Assembly: GCA_009701105.1 (NCBI GenBank)
Contig: WLKU01000002.1
Location: 1-27,527, forward strand
DNA from: Actinomycetota bacterium
Lineage (GTDB): Bacteria; Actinomycetota; Acidimicrobiia; Acidimicrobiales; Ilumatobacteraceae
DNA: 27,527 nt
Reading direction: 5' to 3'
The notes beneath the pieces are model-generated. The model ran no database searches. It had not been told where the DNA came from and saw only the letters and a program-made list of their open reading frames with translations. Position numbers and translations under genes: made by a program. Shown here piece after piece: positions 1-9,499 of the stretch (positions are counted from its first letter, which is position 1; every line of letters starts with the position of its first letter).

Positions 1-1325
1 CGAATGAGCGAGTTGAGTTCGGTTTCGGCAGTTGCATAACGGGTCGAGAGTCTGCGAAGGGCCGATGGCTCGTAATGACCGAAGTGATACACGCGCATGT
101 TTTCGAAACCGGGCTGACTGCGACGCTTTTGAATGAACGCAATGACGTCAAGAAGTGCTTGACGCTCTTCTTCAGGGGTGTGCGCCCAGATCTCGTGGTA
201 CTTGAGCGTGCCGTCGGCTTCTTTCCATGAGAAGCCGTGCAGGTATTCGAGACCTTCATCGCCGCGATACGGGTGTCCTTCGATGTCGTAAAAAAGATCG
301 CCAGGGTTTGGCGTTGGCAACATATTGAAGCCGCGGAAGTCTTTGATGGGCAAAATGAATTCGGTTTCGGGCAACGCAGCAGGGTTAGCTTTCTTTGCCT
401 CGCGAGTGTTGTATTGCAGTTGTGCTTGGCGTCGCAGGCGATGCAATGTTTCGTCTTCAAACTCGGGCACGCTCAAGTCGTCGGGGCTTGTAGCCAACTG
501 GGCGAGTGTGGTGATGCCGTGCGACACGAGTGTTTCGCGATGTCCGTTGAGCAAGCCCGCTACATACGACAAGTGATCTCGCTCGCGCCACCACTGTGCG
601 CAGTCTTTGTTCCAGCGACACATGTTGCAGTTTTCTACGGGCACTGGCTCCGATGGTCCTTCGAACTTGTCGATCACGGCTTGCTGCAAATTCTTTTTCA
701 CGTGTCGGAAATATGCGGATACTTCGGAGAGCCGAATGGTGACTTTGCCTTCTTTGGCAGAGCCGGTGACGACGTGGATGAACTCGGGTTCGGTGCCTTG
801 CAACTTGGTGAGCTGTTCGGCATATGAGCACAGCTGCAACACGGCATTTACTTTGGCGATGCGCGCAAGCTTGGTGTCTTCTGGTTCAAACGAATAGTTG
901 CCAAGCAGCGAAACGACGTCGGTGGGTACCAAAAAGTCGGCGCGTCCAACCCAAGCAATGCCGCCGTCTTCGCTAAAGAATGTTGGCTGATACAGCGCAT
1001 TGGGGCCGTCGGACAAACTTTGTGCGGTGAGTGCAGCGCGGTCGCGCAATGCGGCAACCGAATATGGCGCGTCCATGTCGCGGTCGATATCGAGGTTAAC
1101 GATGGTGCGATTGACAGCGGCGAGTTGTTCGCTCAGAGCGGTAAAGTATGTGGCTTCGTGTTCGGCACCGTATTGCTGCAAAATCTTGGTGAGTTCGTCG
1201 TCATTTTTTGACGGCCGTGCTCCGCCATAAAGCGAGTGATAGTTGAGCCACGAGAGGTGCTTGCAAGCCAGGTGATTAGCCAAGTCGGTAGGGCTGAGAA
1301 CGACGTTGGATTCAAGCTTTTGCAT
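1..1325 (-). CDS. TM0106-family RecB-like putative nuclease, truncated by window start
   Basis: An open frame runs from ATG at 1325 off the left edge, so about 441 N-terminal residues are visible and the C-terminus is missing. Residues 1-245 look like a RecB/Cas4-type PD-(D/E)xK nuclease: GRAD (D130), EPEDTK (D150, K152) and a long helix with LQLCSYAEQL. One cysteine near the N-terminus (C21) and a cluster C233, C236, C242 resemble the four-cysteine Fe-S cluster of AddB/Cas4-like nucleases. From about residue 340 a second domain begins with YDIEGHP (D347, E349), typical of the RNase_H_2/DEDD-like domain of the TM0106 family (TIGR03491). Family members may carry a helicase after this domain; that part would lie outside the window. 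A role in DNA repair or processing is family knowledge only. The start is the first in-frame ATG after the divergent intergenic region. Confidence 0.85.
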   Translation of the reverse strand, partial: MQKLESNVVLSPTDLANHLACKHLSWLNYHSLYGGARPSKNDDELTKILQQYGAEHEATYFTALSEQLAAVNRTIVNLDIDRDMDAPYSVAALRDRAALTAQSLSDGPNALYQPTFFSEDGGIAWVGRADFLVPTDVVSLLGNYSFEPEDTKLARIAKVNAVLQLCSYAEQLTKLQGTEPEFIHVVTGSAKEGKVTIRLSEVSAYFRHVKKNLQQAVIDKFEGPSEPVPVENCNMCRWNKDCAQWWRERDHLSYVAGLLNGHRETLVSHGITTLAQLATSPDDLSVPEFEDETLHRLRRQAQLQYNTREAKKANPAALPETEFILPIKDFRGFNMLPTPNPGDLFYDIEGHPYRGDEGLEYLHGFSWKEADGTLKYHEIWAHTPEEERQALLDVIAFIQKRRSQPGFENMRVYHFGHYEPSALRRLSTRYATAETELNSLI

Positions 1326-1487
1326 TACAGGGAAACCTACTAGAGGGGTGTTCTACGGAATGTTTTTGAGAGTCATCACCACATTCAATGGCGGCCACAT
1401 CCACATTGCTGGTCATCAACCAAGAATCGAGGAGACATGAATAAAGTAATAAAAATATATATAGCGAATACGCTATATAGTCAAGAT
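1326..1487. promoter_or_regulatory. Divergent intergenic region between the RecB-like nuclease and the XRE-MNT gene
   Basis: This gap separates two divergently transcribed genes. Its right part (about 1440-1482) is very AT-rich and holds a perfect palindrome, listed separately. An ATG at 1437 with GAGGAG upstream opens a 17-codon extension of the XRE-MNT frame. The Shine-Dalgarno is only 2 bases from that ATG and the extension is encoded by the palindrome, so I treat it as regulatory DNA. No clear promoter was found for the nuclease gene. Confidence 0.5.
1458..1479. promoter_or_regulatory. Palindromic operator candidate of the XRE-MNT gene
   Basis: TATATAGCG (1458-1466) and CGCTATATA (1471-1479) form a perfect 9-bp inverted repeat with a 4-base AT spacer. 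It ends 8 bases before the ATG at 1488 and overlaps TATAGT (1477-1482), a good -10 box placed 5 bases from that ATG. An XRE repressor bound here would block its own promoter, the usual autoregulation of antitoxin-like HTH proteins. The binding is inferred, not shown. Confidence 0.6.
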
Positions 1488-1997
1488 ATGAACTCTGGGT
1501 CGATATTGCGTGATGCCCGCATCCAGAGTGGTCTGTCTCAAGTCGAGCTTGGTCGTCGAGCTGGCCTGAAGCAATCGGTTATCAGCGACTACGAGCGTGC
1601 TGTGCGCGAGCCGGGTGCCGATGTATTCATACATCTACTCGAGCTGCTTGGCTTAACTTTGAATTTTGAGCGTAAACGTTCGATCAAGGTTGCCAAGATT
1701 CCAGAGTCACAACTTGGTCGATTGCTACTCCGTAATCGAAGCCAAGTTATTCGAATTGCAAAAGATGCAGGAATGACCAATGTCAGAGTGTTTGGGAGCG
1801 TTGCCACAGGAACAACCAAAAAGCGAAGCGATATCGATTTGCTGGTTGATCTAGGTAAAAACACTGGACTTGTCGAATTGGTCGATGCAAACCAATCAAT
1901 GAGCCTGCTCCTGGGAGTAAAAGTAGATCTTGTTTCGGCTGCGCAACTCAAACCTCGTGTTCGAGATCAAGTACTGCGCGAAGCAATAGTGCTTTGA
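1488..1997 (+). CDS. XRE helix-turn-helix fused to MNT-type nucleotidyltransferase
   Basis: A 169-aa protein with two domains. Residues 1-60 are a Cro/XRE helix-turn-helix (LSQVELGRRAG followed by KQSVISDYERAVREP). Residues 75-169 are a minimal nucleotidyltransferase with the GS motif (G103-S104), the DxD pair (D115, D117 in RSDIDLLVDLG) and a likely third acidic residue D147 in KVDLVS. MNT proteins usually act as the antitoxin that adenylylates a HEPN toxin, and the fused XRE domain would add DNA-binding autoregulation. No HEPN gene is adjacent: the next gene is convergent and encodes a membrane protein. The frame can start earlier at 1437, but that extension is encoded by the palindrome and its Shine-Dalgarno spacing is too short. 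From 1488 the transcript would be leaderless (TATAGT-N5-ATG). Domain assignment is firm; biological role is not. Confidence 0.8.
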   Translation: MNSGSILRDARIQSGLSQVELGRRAGLKQSVISDYERAVREPGADVFIHLLELLGLTLNFERKRSIKVAKIPESQLGRLLLRNRSQVIRIAKDAGMTNVRVFGSVATGTTKKRSDIDLLVDLGKNTGLVELVDANQSMSLLLGVKVDLVSAAQLKPRVRDQVLREAIVL

Positions 1998-2006
1998 TTC
2001 GGCTTC

Positions 2007-2885
2007 TTAAGGGGTGAGCAGGGAGGCTGGGCGTGTTGGCGCAACCAAGAATGCCTTCACGTGCAAAGCATCAACCGTCCTTAACAACTTTGCAGCAAGC
2101 GGAGTGAGCCGCACATCGGTCATCTCGCGCAATTGCATCTCAATCGGTACGCCACGTGTCATGCCAGTGAGGTCAAGAGCTTCACTTCCTTCGAGTGCCA
2201 ATCCCATCGAAACGACGTCGTATGTTTTGACTAACAAGTTTTCGCTCAACACCACGTCGTCGTGAACGACCCATCCGGCAGGAACTTTGACCAACCATCT
2301 GCGCGACAAGCGATGCAATCGCACAGGTAATTGCCACAACAACCCGAGTGAGAGCACAACACCAACGCCACCTAGTACATATCGTTCAGATGCCAGCATC
2401 AGTGGTGTTATGCAAACCACGACCGCCATTACGCCCCAACCAAGAATGAGCGGCATCACGATGGGGGCGGGCACGCGCAACAAGTAACGGCGTTCGTCGC
2501 CGTATGCGCCGGCCTGCACATGTATCGAGCCGTAGTCAGATGTGTATATAAGGACGAAGGCGACGAGTGCGCACGCGGCCCCGATGACATTGCCAACACC
2601 AAATGAGCTGTCGGGCAAACCGACCAGTAAGTGCGCCACTACTACTGGCACGATGCAACGAGCGGTGGTGAGCGAAATGGGGTGGTGCAACCAGGTAGCC
2701 AAGGCAACGAGAGCCCACAGCAACCACAGCTCGACACTCATGGTGGTGCGCAGAACCTGTGAGTGAGACGACATCGTGTCGGTGAGATTGTTGGGCAACA
2801 GCGCCGCAACCAACCACATCACCCGAACTGGCCAGGCAAGTTTTGCCAACAATGTGCGAATCACGCCACCGAGCCTAGAGGTCAA
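2007..2885 (-). CDS. Hypothetical integral membrane protein
   Basis: I do not recognise the family. The 292-aa product has about six hydrophobic segments: one near residues 17-31, a pair at about 52-90, one at about 97-115, and a pair at about 141-185. A soluble C-terminal domain of about 100 residues follows (HDDVVLSENLLVKTYDVVSMGLALEG onward in short fragments), most likely cytoplasmic. It contains no visible catalytic motif. The start is uncertain: the frame begins with TTG at 2885, and a GTG at 2864 is an alternative. A TATTAT box on the minus strand at 2899-2904 places transcription start almost at the TTG, so the leader would be very short. It is convergent with the XRE-MNT gene with only 9 bases between stop codons and shows no other operon partner. 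Confidence 0.7.
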   Translation of the reverse strand: MTSRLGGVIRTLLAKLAWPVRVMWLVAALLPNNLTDTMSSHSQVLRTTMSVELWLLWALVALATWLHHPISLTTARCIVPVVVAHLLVGLPDSSFGVGNVIGAACALVAFVLIYTSDYGSIHVQAGAYGDERRYLLRVPAPIVMPLILGWGVMAVVVCITPLMLASERYVLGGVGVVLSLGLLWQLPVRLHRLSRRWLVKVPAGWVVHDDVVLSENLLVKTYDVVSMGLALEGSEALDLTGMTRGVPIEMQLREMTDVRLTPLAAKLLRTVDALHVKAFLVAPTRPASLLTP

Positions 2886-2948
2886 GGTGGGTTCGCAAAT
2901 AATAGACCTCGCCGCATTTTGGGTATGCGCTCATCGCGCGATCTGTCG

Positions 2949-3084
2949 TTAGTCGAGAAGTGCTACAGCTTCGGCGACGGCCTCGAAGGACAATTCTGCC
3001 CATTCCAATGCTGCGTCGGCCTGATCGAGACATCCTTCAATAAAAAGCATCTCTTCAGCTGTATATGTTTGTGCATCCACAGTG

Positions 3085-3107
<23 letters not shown>
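2949..3107 (-). CDS. Small acidic protein divergent from ligA
   Basis: A 52-aa frame starting with ATG at 3107. The product is acidic and helical in appearance (TAEEMLFIEGCLDQADAALE, then a hydrophobic-acidic tail ending in LLD) and has no motif that I recognise. TATACC on the minus strand (3113-3118) lies 5 bases before the ATG, so the message could be leaderless and share a bidirectional promoter region with ligA. An in-frame ATG at 3131 would add 8 residues but would lie upstream of that -10. Support comes from frame integrity, composition and promoter geometry, not from homology, so this may be a chance ORF. Confidence 0.45.
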
Positions 3108-5224
<2,117 letters not shown>

Positions 5225-5238
<14 letters not shown>

Positions 5239-5362
5239 CATCTCGGCTGAAATGCCGTGCACTTTTTGGTCCCCAGGCTCTATCGGTATCTGCCGATTTA
5301 CCATTGAGGTCAACAATAGAGACACACATGGGATCAAAATCATGCAATGTCATGTCGGTCAT
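5225..5362 (-). pseudogene. Relic of a diverged exonuclease allele at the island's left edge
   Basis: After 14 bases of native exonuclease 3' end (5225-5238), the sequence jumps to an internal part of the same gene. Bases 5239-5292 align without gaps to 22477-22530 with 46 of 54 identical. On the minus strand the relic reads QIPIEPGDQKVHGISAEM where the intact gene reads QMPIEPGAQKVHGISSEM, and six of the eight differences are third-position. Weaker similarity continues to about 5340 (LTSMVNRQ against VTSLIDPQ; HDFDPM against LEFDSI) with a small gap. About 467 bases of the gene are deleted between the relic and the 14-base tail. The substitution pattern says the fragment came from a functional relative and did not decay here from the local copy. 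Confidence 0.85.
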
Positions 5363-5409
5363 AACTGTATAGTCCAGACAGGAATCATTTGGACAGGGGC
5401 TTTTCGTAA

Positions 5410-6540
5410 ATGATCAATAACGCAATAATTAGCGACATCAGTTGCGCCACTATTCAAGCGACACTTCCAGCACCAGTAGTTTTCGGTGATTGGATAATGA
5501 CAACGCGGGAGTTTGTAGTCGTACGAGTAGTAACAAGCACGGGGCACGAAGGGTGGGCATTCACACTTACCAGAGATGGCTCCGTGGCAGAACAGATTAG
5601 AAAAACAATTGCAAAATTTTACATCGGCCAATCAGTCAGTGAGCGAGAACGTTTGTATCGCGTGGCGTCGCGCCGAAGCCTTGCTTCTCACTCTGCCGGA
5701 ATCGGATTAAGAGCACTCTCAATTGTGGATCTAGCAGTTTGGGATGTTGCTGCAAAAATTGCTGACGTCTCGATTGCAAATCTTCTAGGAGGATCCAATC
5801 GGCCAATGCCCGCCACTGCAATCATCGGATATCCGCCAGCCCTGATGGGCCCCACTGAGATTGAAGCACAAGTACGCGATCTGGTTAATTCCGGATGGAA
5901 TCGATTTAAGGCGCCAGTTGGTGCAACTCCAGAGATTTCTGCGGCGCGACTTCGAGCTGCAAGAAGAGCTGCGCCAGAATCGTGGATTGGTTGTGATGCG
6001 GCTTGGATTTATGACGACGTAGATTCTGCAGCTGAATTTGTCAACTCTATTGAAGATGTTGGACTCGGTTGGTTTGAAGACATCTTTCCACCTGGTAATG
6101 CTGGACTTGTTCGAGAGTTACGTGAACGCACATCAGTACGAATCGCGATGGGCGACGAGCAAGGCGGCAGTTATTATCCAGAGGCGCTAATACTTGCTAA
6201 AGCAGTAGATGTCATCCGAATCGACCTCACATGTATGGGTGGAATTACAGGGGGTCGTTTGATTATCGAACAATGTCTGAATGCTGGGGTGGAATTTGCG
6301 CCACATATGTTCGCCCATGTTCATAGTCAGGTTTTTTCTGCCTTAGGATTTGCCGATGTCCCAATTGAATGGGGAGTTCCGTGGACAGGTGTCGATCCGT
6401 ATGCCGACAGTCTTAGGCAGCCAACTGTGAATGCTGGGAAAATGCAGGCCTTTGAAGAATGTCCAGGATTCGGGATTCTTATCGATAAGGAATGGGCCAT
6501 GACTCAAGAAGTTAATGATCCGAGTGGAATTCTGCGGTAG
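5410..6540 (+). CDS. Enolase-superfamily (mandelate racemase/muconate lactonizing) sugar-acid dehydratase, paralog 1
   Basis: Members of this group abstract the proton alpha to a carboxylate with Mg2+ help, typically dehydrating aldonates to 2-keto-3-deoxyaldonates. The 376-aa product has an N-terminal capping domain (1-130) and a TIM barrel. Likely metal ligands are D196 (GCDAAW), E223 (WFED) and D249 or E250 (MGDEQGG); the Asp-His dyad is D272 (RIDLTCMGG) and H299 (APHMFAH), followed by E320 (PIEWG). At the second strand it has RFKAP, so K167 is kept but the second lysine of the usual KxK is proline. It is the first gene of the island, with AGGGG about 9 bases before the ATG. Unlike the other three units it has no LacI-type palindrome upstream. 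The paralog at 7473-8609 has the same residues at the same positions. The substrate is unknown. Confidence 0.88.
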   Translation: MINNAIISDISCATIQATLPAPVVFGDWIMTTREFVVVRVVTSTGHEGWAFTLTRDGSVAEQIRKTIAKFYIGQSVSERERLYRVASRRSLASHSAGIGLRALSIVDLAVWDVAAKIADVSIANLLGGSNRPMPATAIIGYPPALMGPTEIEAQVRDLVNSGWNRFKAPVGATPEISAARLRAARRAAPESWIGCDAAWIYDDVDSAAEFVNSIEDVGLGWFEDIFPPGNAGLVRELRERTSVRIAMGDEQGGSYYPEALILAKAVDVIRIDLTCMGGITGGRLIIEQCLNAGVEFAPHMFAHVHSQVFSALGFADVPIEWGVPWTGVDPYADSLRQPTVNAGKMQAFEECPGFGILIDKEWAMTQEVNDPSGILR

Positions 6541-6669
6541 ACGTCCCAGAGACGAAGATTGTTTGGGTAACTGCAGCTCAGGTTGACTTTATGTGGTTTC
6601 GTTGGTTACTGTAAGCCTATAAATCAAACGATTGACTTAATCGCAATACTTTTCAAAGGGGGTCTTTAA
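6541..6669. promoter_or_regulatory. Intergenic promoter/operator region upstream of the SDR operon
   Basis: The gap holds a 12-bp LacI-type palindrome (6624-6635), a TATAAA just upstream (6618-6623), and TTGACT (6632-6637) overlapping the palindrome. No good -10 lies 16-18 bases after TTGACT, so the exact promoter is unresolved. AGGGGG just before the TTG at 6670 is a strong ribosome binding site. Confidence 0.55.
6624..6635. promoter_or_regulatory. LacI-family operator 1, TCAAACGATTGA
   Basis: This is a perfect 12-bp palindrome with the central CG typical of LacI-family operators. Near-identical copies stand at 11111 and 14576, each upstream of an island transcription unit, and each overlaps a TTGACT or TTGACA -35 element. 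The regulator at 13465-14499 is the obvious candidate protein. Confidence 0.75.
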
Positions 6670-7476
6670 TTGTCAGACATTGATTCCACTTCGAGTATTC
6701 CGGCTGGTTATGCCTCAGATATTTTTGACCTATCAAGGCGCGTCGCAGTAGTTACAGGCGGTGGCAGCGGACTTGGCGAAGCGATTGCTATTGGATTTGC
6801 TCAAGCCGGGATGAGTGTCGTGCTTGCTGACATAAACATCGAAGGCGCGGAACGCGTATCTAAAATCATCGCCGATCAAGGTGGAGTTGCATGTGTCAAG
6901 GAACTTAATGTTGTCGATAAAGACTCTTGCGATCGGATTGCAGATGAAGTCCAAGCGGAATTTGGGTCAATTGATGTTTTGGTGAATAGTGCAGGGTCTG
7001 CATTTCGCTGTCCGGCTGAGGATTTTCCTGAGGACAAATTTGATTTCATTATAAATCTGAATATGAAAGGGACGTATCTCTGTTGCCAGTCTTTTGGTCG
7101 CAAAATGCTTGCTCAAGGCAAAGGAAGCATTATCAACATCGGGTCAATCGGTGGATTTAATGCGTATCCTTTGGCGAGTGCATATCTAGCTTCAAAGGGC
7201 GCGGTTGTTCAGATCACTCGAAGTCTCGCTTTGGAGTGGAGAACTCGTGGTGTGAGAGTCAATGGAATCGGACCAACTCTCATGGATTCGCCACTTACTA
7301 AGGCTGCGGGATCTTCTACATCTGTTACTGCAGATTTTATAAAGGCTCGGATGATCCGGCCTCGACTTGGTCAGCCAAGAGAGCTAATTGGTGCTGCGAT
7401 ATTTCTCGCGAGTGATGCTTCGGAGCTTGTTACGGGACATATGTTGATGTGTGATGACGGGTACTTGACGTCATGA
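6670..7476 (+). CDS. SDR-family NAD-dependent dehydrogenase 1
   Basis: A 268-aa classical short-chain dehydrogenase/reductase. It has the Rossmann motif TGGGSGLG (29-36), NSAG (106-109), catalytic S159, and Y172 with K176 (YLASK). D54 after the second strand (VLADI) favours NAD over NADP. The frame starts with TTG at 6670, supported by a strong AGGGGG about 7 bases upstream. It is the first gene of the unit controlled by operator 1, and its stop overlaps the next start (ATGA), so it is translationally coupled to dehydratase 2. In oxidative sugar pathways such enzymes oxidise either the free sugar or the 2-keto-3-deoxyaldonate at C4; this context allows both, and the substrate cannot be read from sequence. 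Confidence 0.9.
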   Translation: MSDIDSTSSIPAGYASDIFDLSRRVAVVTGGGSGLGEAIAIGFAQAGMSVVLADINIEGAERVSKIIADQGGVACVKELNVVDKDSCDRIADEVQAEFGSIDVLVNSAGSAFRCPAEDFPEDKFDFIINLNMKGTYLCCQSFGRKMLAQGKGSIINIGSIGGFNAYPLASAYLASKGAVVQITRSLALEWRTRGVRVNGIGPTLMDSPLTKAAGSSTSVTADFIKARMIRPRLGQPRELIGAAIFLASDASELVTGHMLMCDDGYLTS

Positions 7477-8609
7477 CCAGTGCACCAGCAATCACCCGAA
7501 TTCGCTCAGCCCGGATCCTTTACGAGCTTGAAGTACCGATTGTCTATGGATCATGGGTAATGAAGCACAGGGAATTCGTCCTTATTCGGATTGATGCGGA
7601 TGATGGGGCGAAAGGCTTTGCTTATTGTTTGACTCGAGATGGGCCAATTCCCGAAATTGTTTCCCGCACCATTTCACCTCACTACATAGGTTCATCTGCT
7701 GTTGATCCAGAAAAGTCTTTCTATAGTGCTCTATTTTCGAATCACGCAGTACATGCTGCAGGAATTGGTATGCGCAGTCTTTCGATAGTTGATATTGCTG
7801 CATGGGATTTGTCTTGCAGAATTAAGGGAGAACCAATTTCGGAAGCACTCGGCAATACAAAATTGGTTCGGTTACCGGCAACCGCCATCATTGGGTACCC
7901 GCCAACGTTAAGTGCGGACGTCGTTGCCGATCAAGTGCGTTCACTGTGGGCTAAAGGATGGAGGCGATTCAAGGTCCCAATATCACCCAATTTGGACATG
8001 ACGGTCGATCGTCTTCGAGCTGCACGGCAAGCTGCACCGGAAGGGTGGGTTGGTTTTGATGCAAACATGGTGTTTAGGTCATCAGCTGAGGTCTCGGATT
8101 TTGATGCCCGAATCAAAGACTTGAAGCTCGGTTGGATTGAGGACCTGGTTCCGCCTGGAGATGCAGATCTTGTCGCCCAGTGTCGCGCCGGCGCAGAAAC
8201 GCCTGTAGCCATGGGTGATGAACAAGGTGGTTCGTACTATCCCCAGGCACTGCTGAGCCATAAAGCAGTTGATGTTTTGCGAATTGATCTAACAACGAAT
8301 GGTGGCGTAACTCGAATGCCTCATGTTTTGGCCATGGCTAAAAGTCATGGCATACAAGTTGCACCACATATGTATCCGCATCTGCACTCTCGTGTATTAC
8401 CAGCGCTGGGAATAGTCGATTGTCCAATTGAGTGGGGAATTCCTGGTTCAGGAGTCCACCCAATGGATGATTGTATTGAACAACCAATAATCGTTGATGG
8501 CCTGATGGAACCGTTAAAACTTGATTCTGGTTTCGGAAATCTAATCAATTTGGACTGGATTTCGAAACAGCAAGTTTATGACCCTGATGGTTTACTCGAA
8601 GATCTATAG
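7473..8609 (+). CDS. Enolase-superfamily sugar-acid dehydratase, paralog 2
   Basis: A 378-aa paralog of the protein at 5410-6540, alignable almost without gaps (shared blocks AIIGYPP, MGDEQGGSYYP, APHM, PIEWG). Predicted active-site residues are K167 (RFKVP, again KxP not KxK), D196 (GFDANM), E223 (WIEDLVPP), D249/E250, D272 (RIDLTTNGG), H299 and E320. Its start overlaps the SDR stop and the VOC gene begins 8 bases after its stop. Two dehydratases in one cluster could act on epimers or anomer-derived isomers of one substrate, or one could be an epimerase; the sequence does not decide this. Confidence 0.88.
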   Translation: MTSAPAITRIRSARILYELEVPIVYGSWVMKHREFVLIRIDADDGAKGFAYCLTRDGPIPEIVSRTISPHYIGSSAVDPEKSFYSALFSNHAVHAAGIGMRSLSIVDIAAWDLSCRIKGEPISEALGNTKLVRLPATAIIGYPPTLSADVVADQVRSLWAKGWRRFKVPISPNLDMTVDRLRAARQAAPEGWVGFDANMVFRSSAEVSDFDARIKDLKLGWIEDLVPPGDADLVAQCRAGAETPVAMGDEQGGSYYPQALLSHKAVDVLRIDLTTNGGVTRMPHVLAMAKSHGIQVAPHMYPHLHSRVLPALGIVDCPIEWGIPGSGVHPMDDCIEQPIIVDGLMEPLKLDSGFGNLINLDWISKQQVYDPDGLLEDL

Positions 8610-8617
8610 GGAGAATT

Positions 8618-9118
8618 ATGGGACAAATAACCAAAGCGCATCACACAGGACTTACGGTTCGGTCACTTGAAAAATCAATGCACTTTTATAATGAGATTCT
8701 TGGGTTCGAAACAGTTTTTGCGTGGAATCCACGGGAACCGTATATTGCAAAACTGGTTGGATACCCGACTGTCGATCTTCATTCTGCAATTTTGAGAATT
8801 CCAGGATCTGACGTATTTCTTGAATTATTGGAATATCGAAATGTTGAATCTGAAGAAATCAACCCTGGTAACGCGAATGTAGGTACCGCACACATCGCAT
8901 TTTTTGTTGATGACCTGGATTCGCTCTATAAGAGTCTTACTGAACGGGGTGTTCAAAGCATTTCGGAACCAGTAATTCCAACGATTGGACCGAATAAGGG
9001 TGGGAGAGCTGTTTACATGATCGATCCTGATGGTTTTCGAGTGGAGCTCATTCAATCGTCAATGTCGTTCGGTGATTATCAGCCGGAACCAATATCTGGT
9101 CCTGCCGGTTGTTGCTGA
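8618..9118 (+). CDS. VOC (glyoxalase/epimerase-fold) metalloprotein
   Basis: A 166-aa vicinal-oxygen-chelate protein built from two beta-alpha-beta-beta-beta modules. Likely metal ligands are H9 (AHHTGLTV), E69 (FLELLEY), H92 (AHIAFFVDD) and E143 (RVELIQ), the H-E-H-E pattern expected of the fold. GGAG lies just before the ATG. The family includes glyoxalase I, methylmalonyl-CoA epimerase, dioxygenases and isomerases. Next to CoA-pathway genes an epimerase or isomerase role is attractive but unproven. The C-terminus ends in GCC, an unusual double cysteine. Confidence 0.85.
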   Translation: MGQITKAHHTGLTVRSLEKSMHFYNEILGFETVFAWNPREPYIAKLVGYPTVDLHSAILRIPGSDVFLELLEYRNVESEEINPGNANVGTAHIAFFVDDLDSLYKSLTERGVQSISEPVIPTIGPNKGGRAVYMIDPDGFRVELIQSSMSFGDYQPEPISGPAGCC

Positions 9119-9162
9119 GATCAATATGAAACAAAACACTGTGTTCAATTTGGAGGTCTGAG

Positions 9163-9465
9163 ATGGAATTTTTGGTTCATATCGAGGTTCACTGGCCACC
9201 AGATGGTGATGAACAAAAAAAGAATCAGTTGATTAAAGCAGAGACTTTGAGAGCAAGCGAGTTGACCAAGGCGGGGACTATTCGCCGCTTGTGGCGTGTG
9301 CCAGGTAAATGGGCAAACTATGGCATCTGGTTTGCAACTGACGCAAGTGAGTTACATGCAGCTTTAAGTTCGTTGCCCTTCTATCCATGGTTAGAAATTC
9401 AAGTAACTCCGCTCGCGGTTCACCCTTCAGATCCTGGCTGGCCAGTTAGCGGAATCAAGTCATGA
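9163..9465 (+). CDS. Muconolactone isomerase-like protein
   Basis: A 100-aa protein matching the muconolactone delta-isomerase (CatC) family: an N-terminal strand ending VHWPPD, a central LWRVPGKWANYGIW, and a C-terminal SSLPFYPWLEIQVTPLAVHP. CatC moves a double bond in muconolactone during catechol breakdown and is a small ferredoxin-like oligomer. There is no catechol dioxygenase here, although the enolase-superfamily genes belong to the fold group of muconate cycloisomerase. It probably isomerises a different lactone or unsaturated acid in this pathway. GGAGG sits about 6 bases before the ATG, and it is cotranscribed with the VOC gene 44 bases upstream. Confidence 0.82.
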   Translation: MEFLVHIEVHWPPDGDEQKKNQLIKAETLRASELTKAGTIRRLWRVPGKWANYGIWFATDASELHAALSSLPFYPWLEIQVTPLAVHPSDPGWPVSGIKS

Positions 9466-9499
9466 GTCCGAATTCAAAACCTCAAAATGAAGGTTTTTG

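Noticed and set aside
237..827. A 196-codon plus-strand frame opposite the RecB-like nuclease
   Set aside because: The minus-strand frame has clear nuclease motifs and runs the full length; this frame is its shadow with no recognisable features.
1437..1487. Upstream start (ATG 1437) for the XRE-MNT gene, adding 17 residues
   Set aside because: The Shine-Dalgarno is only 2 bases from it and the added residues are encoded by a perfect operator-like palindrome. It remains possible but is less likely than ATG 1488.
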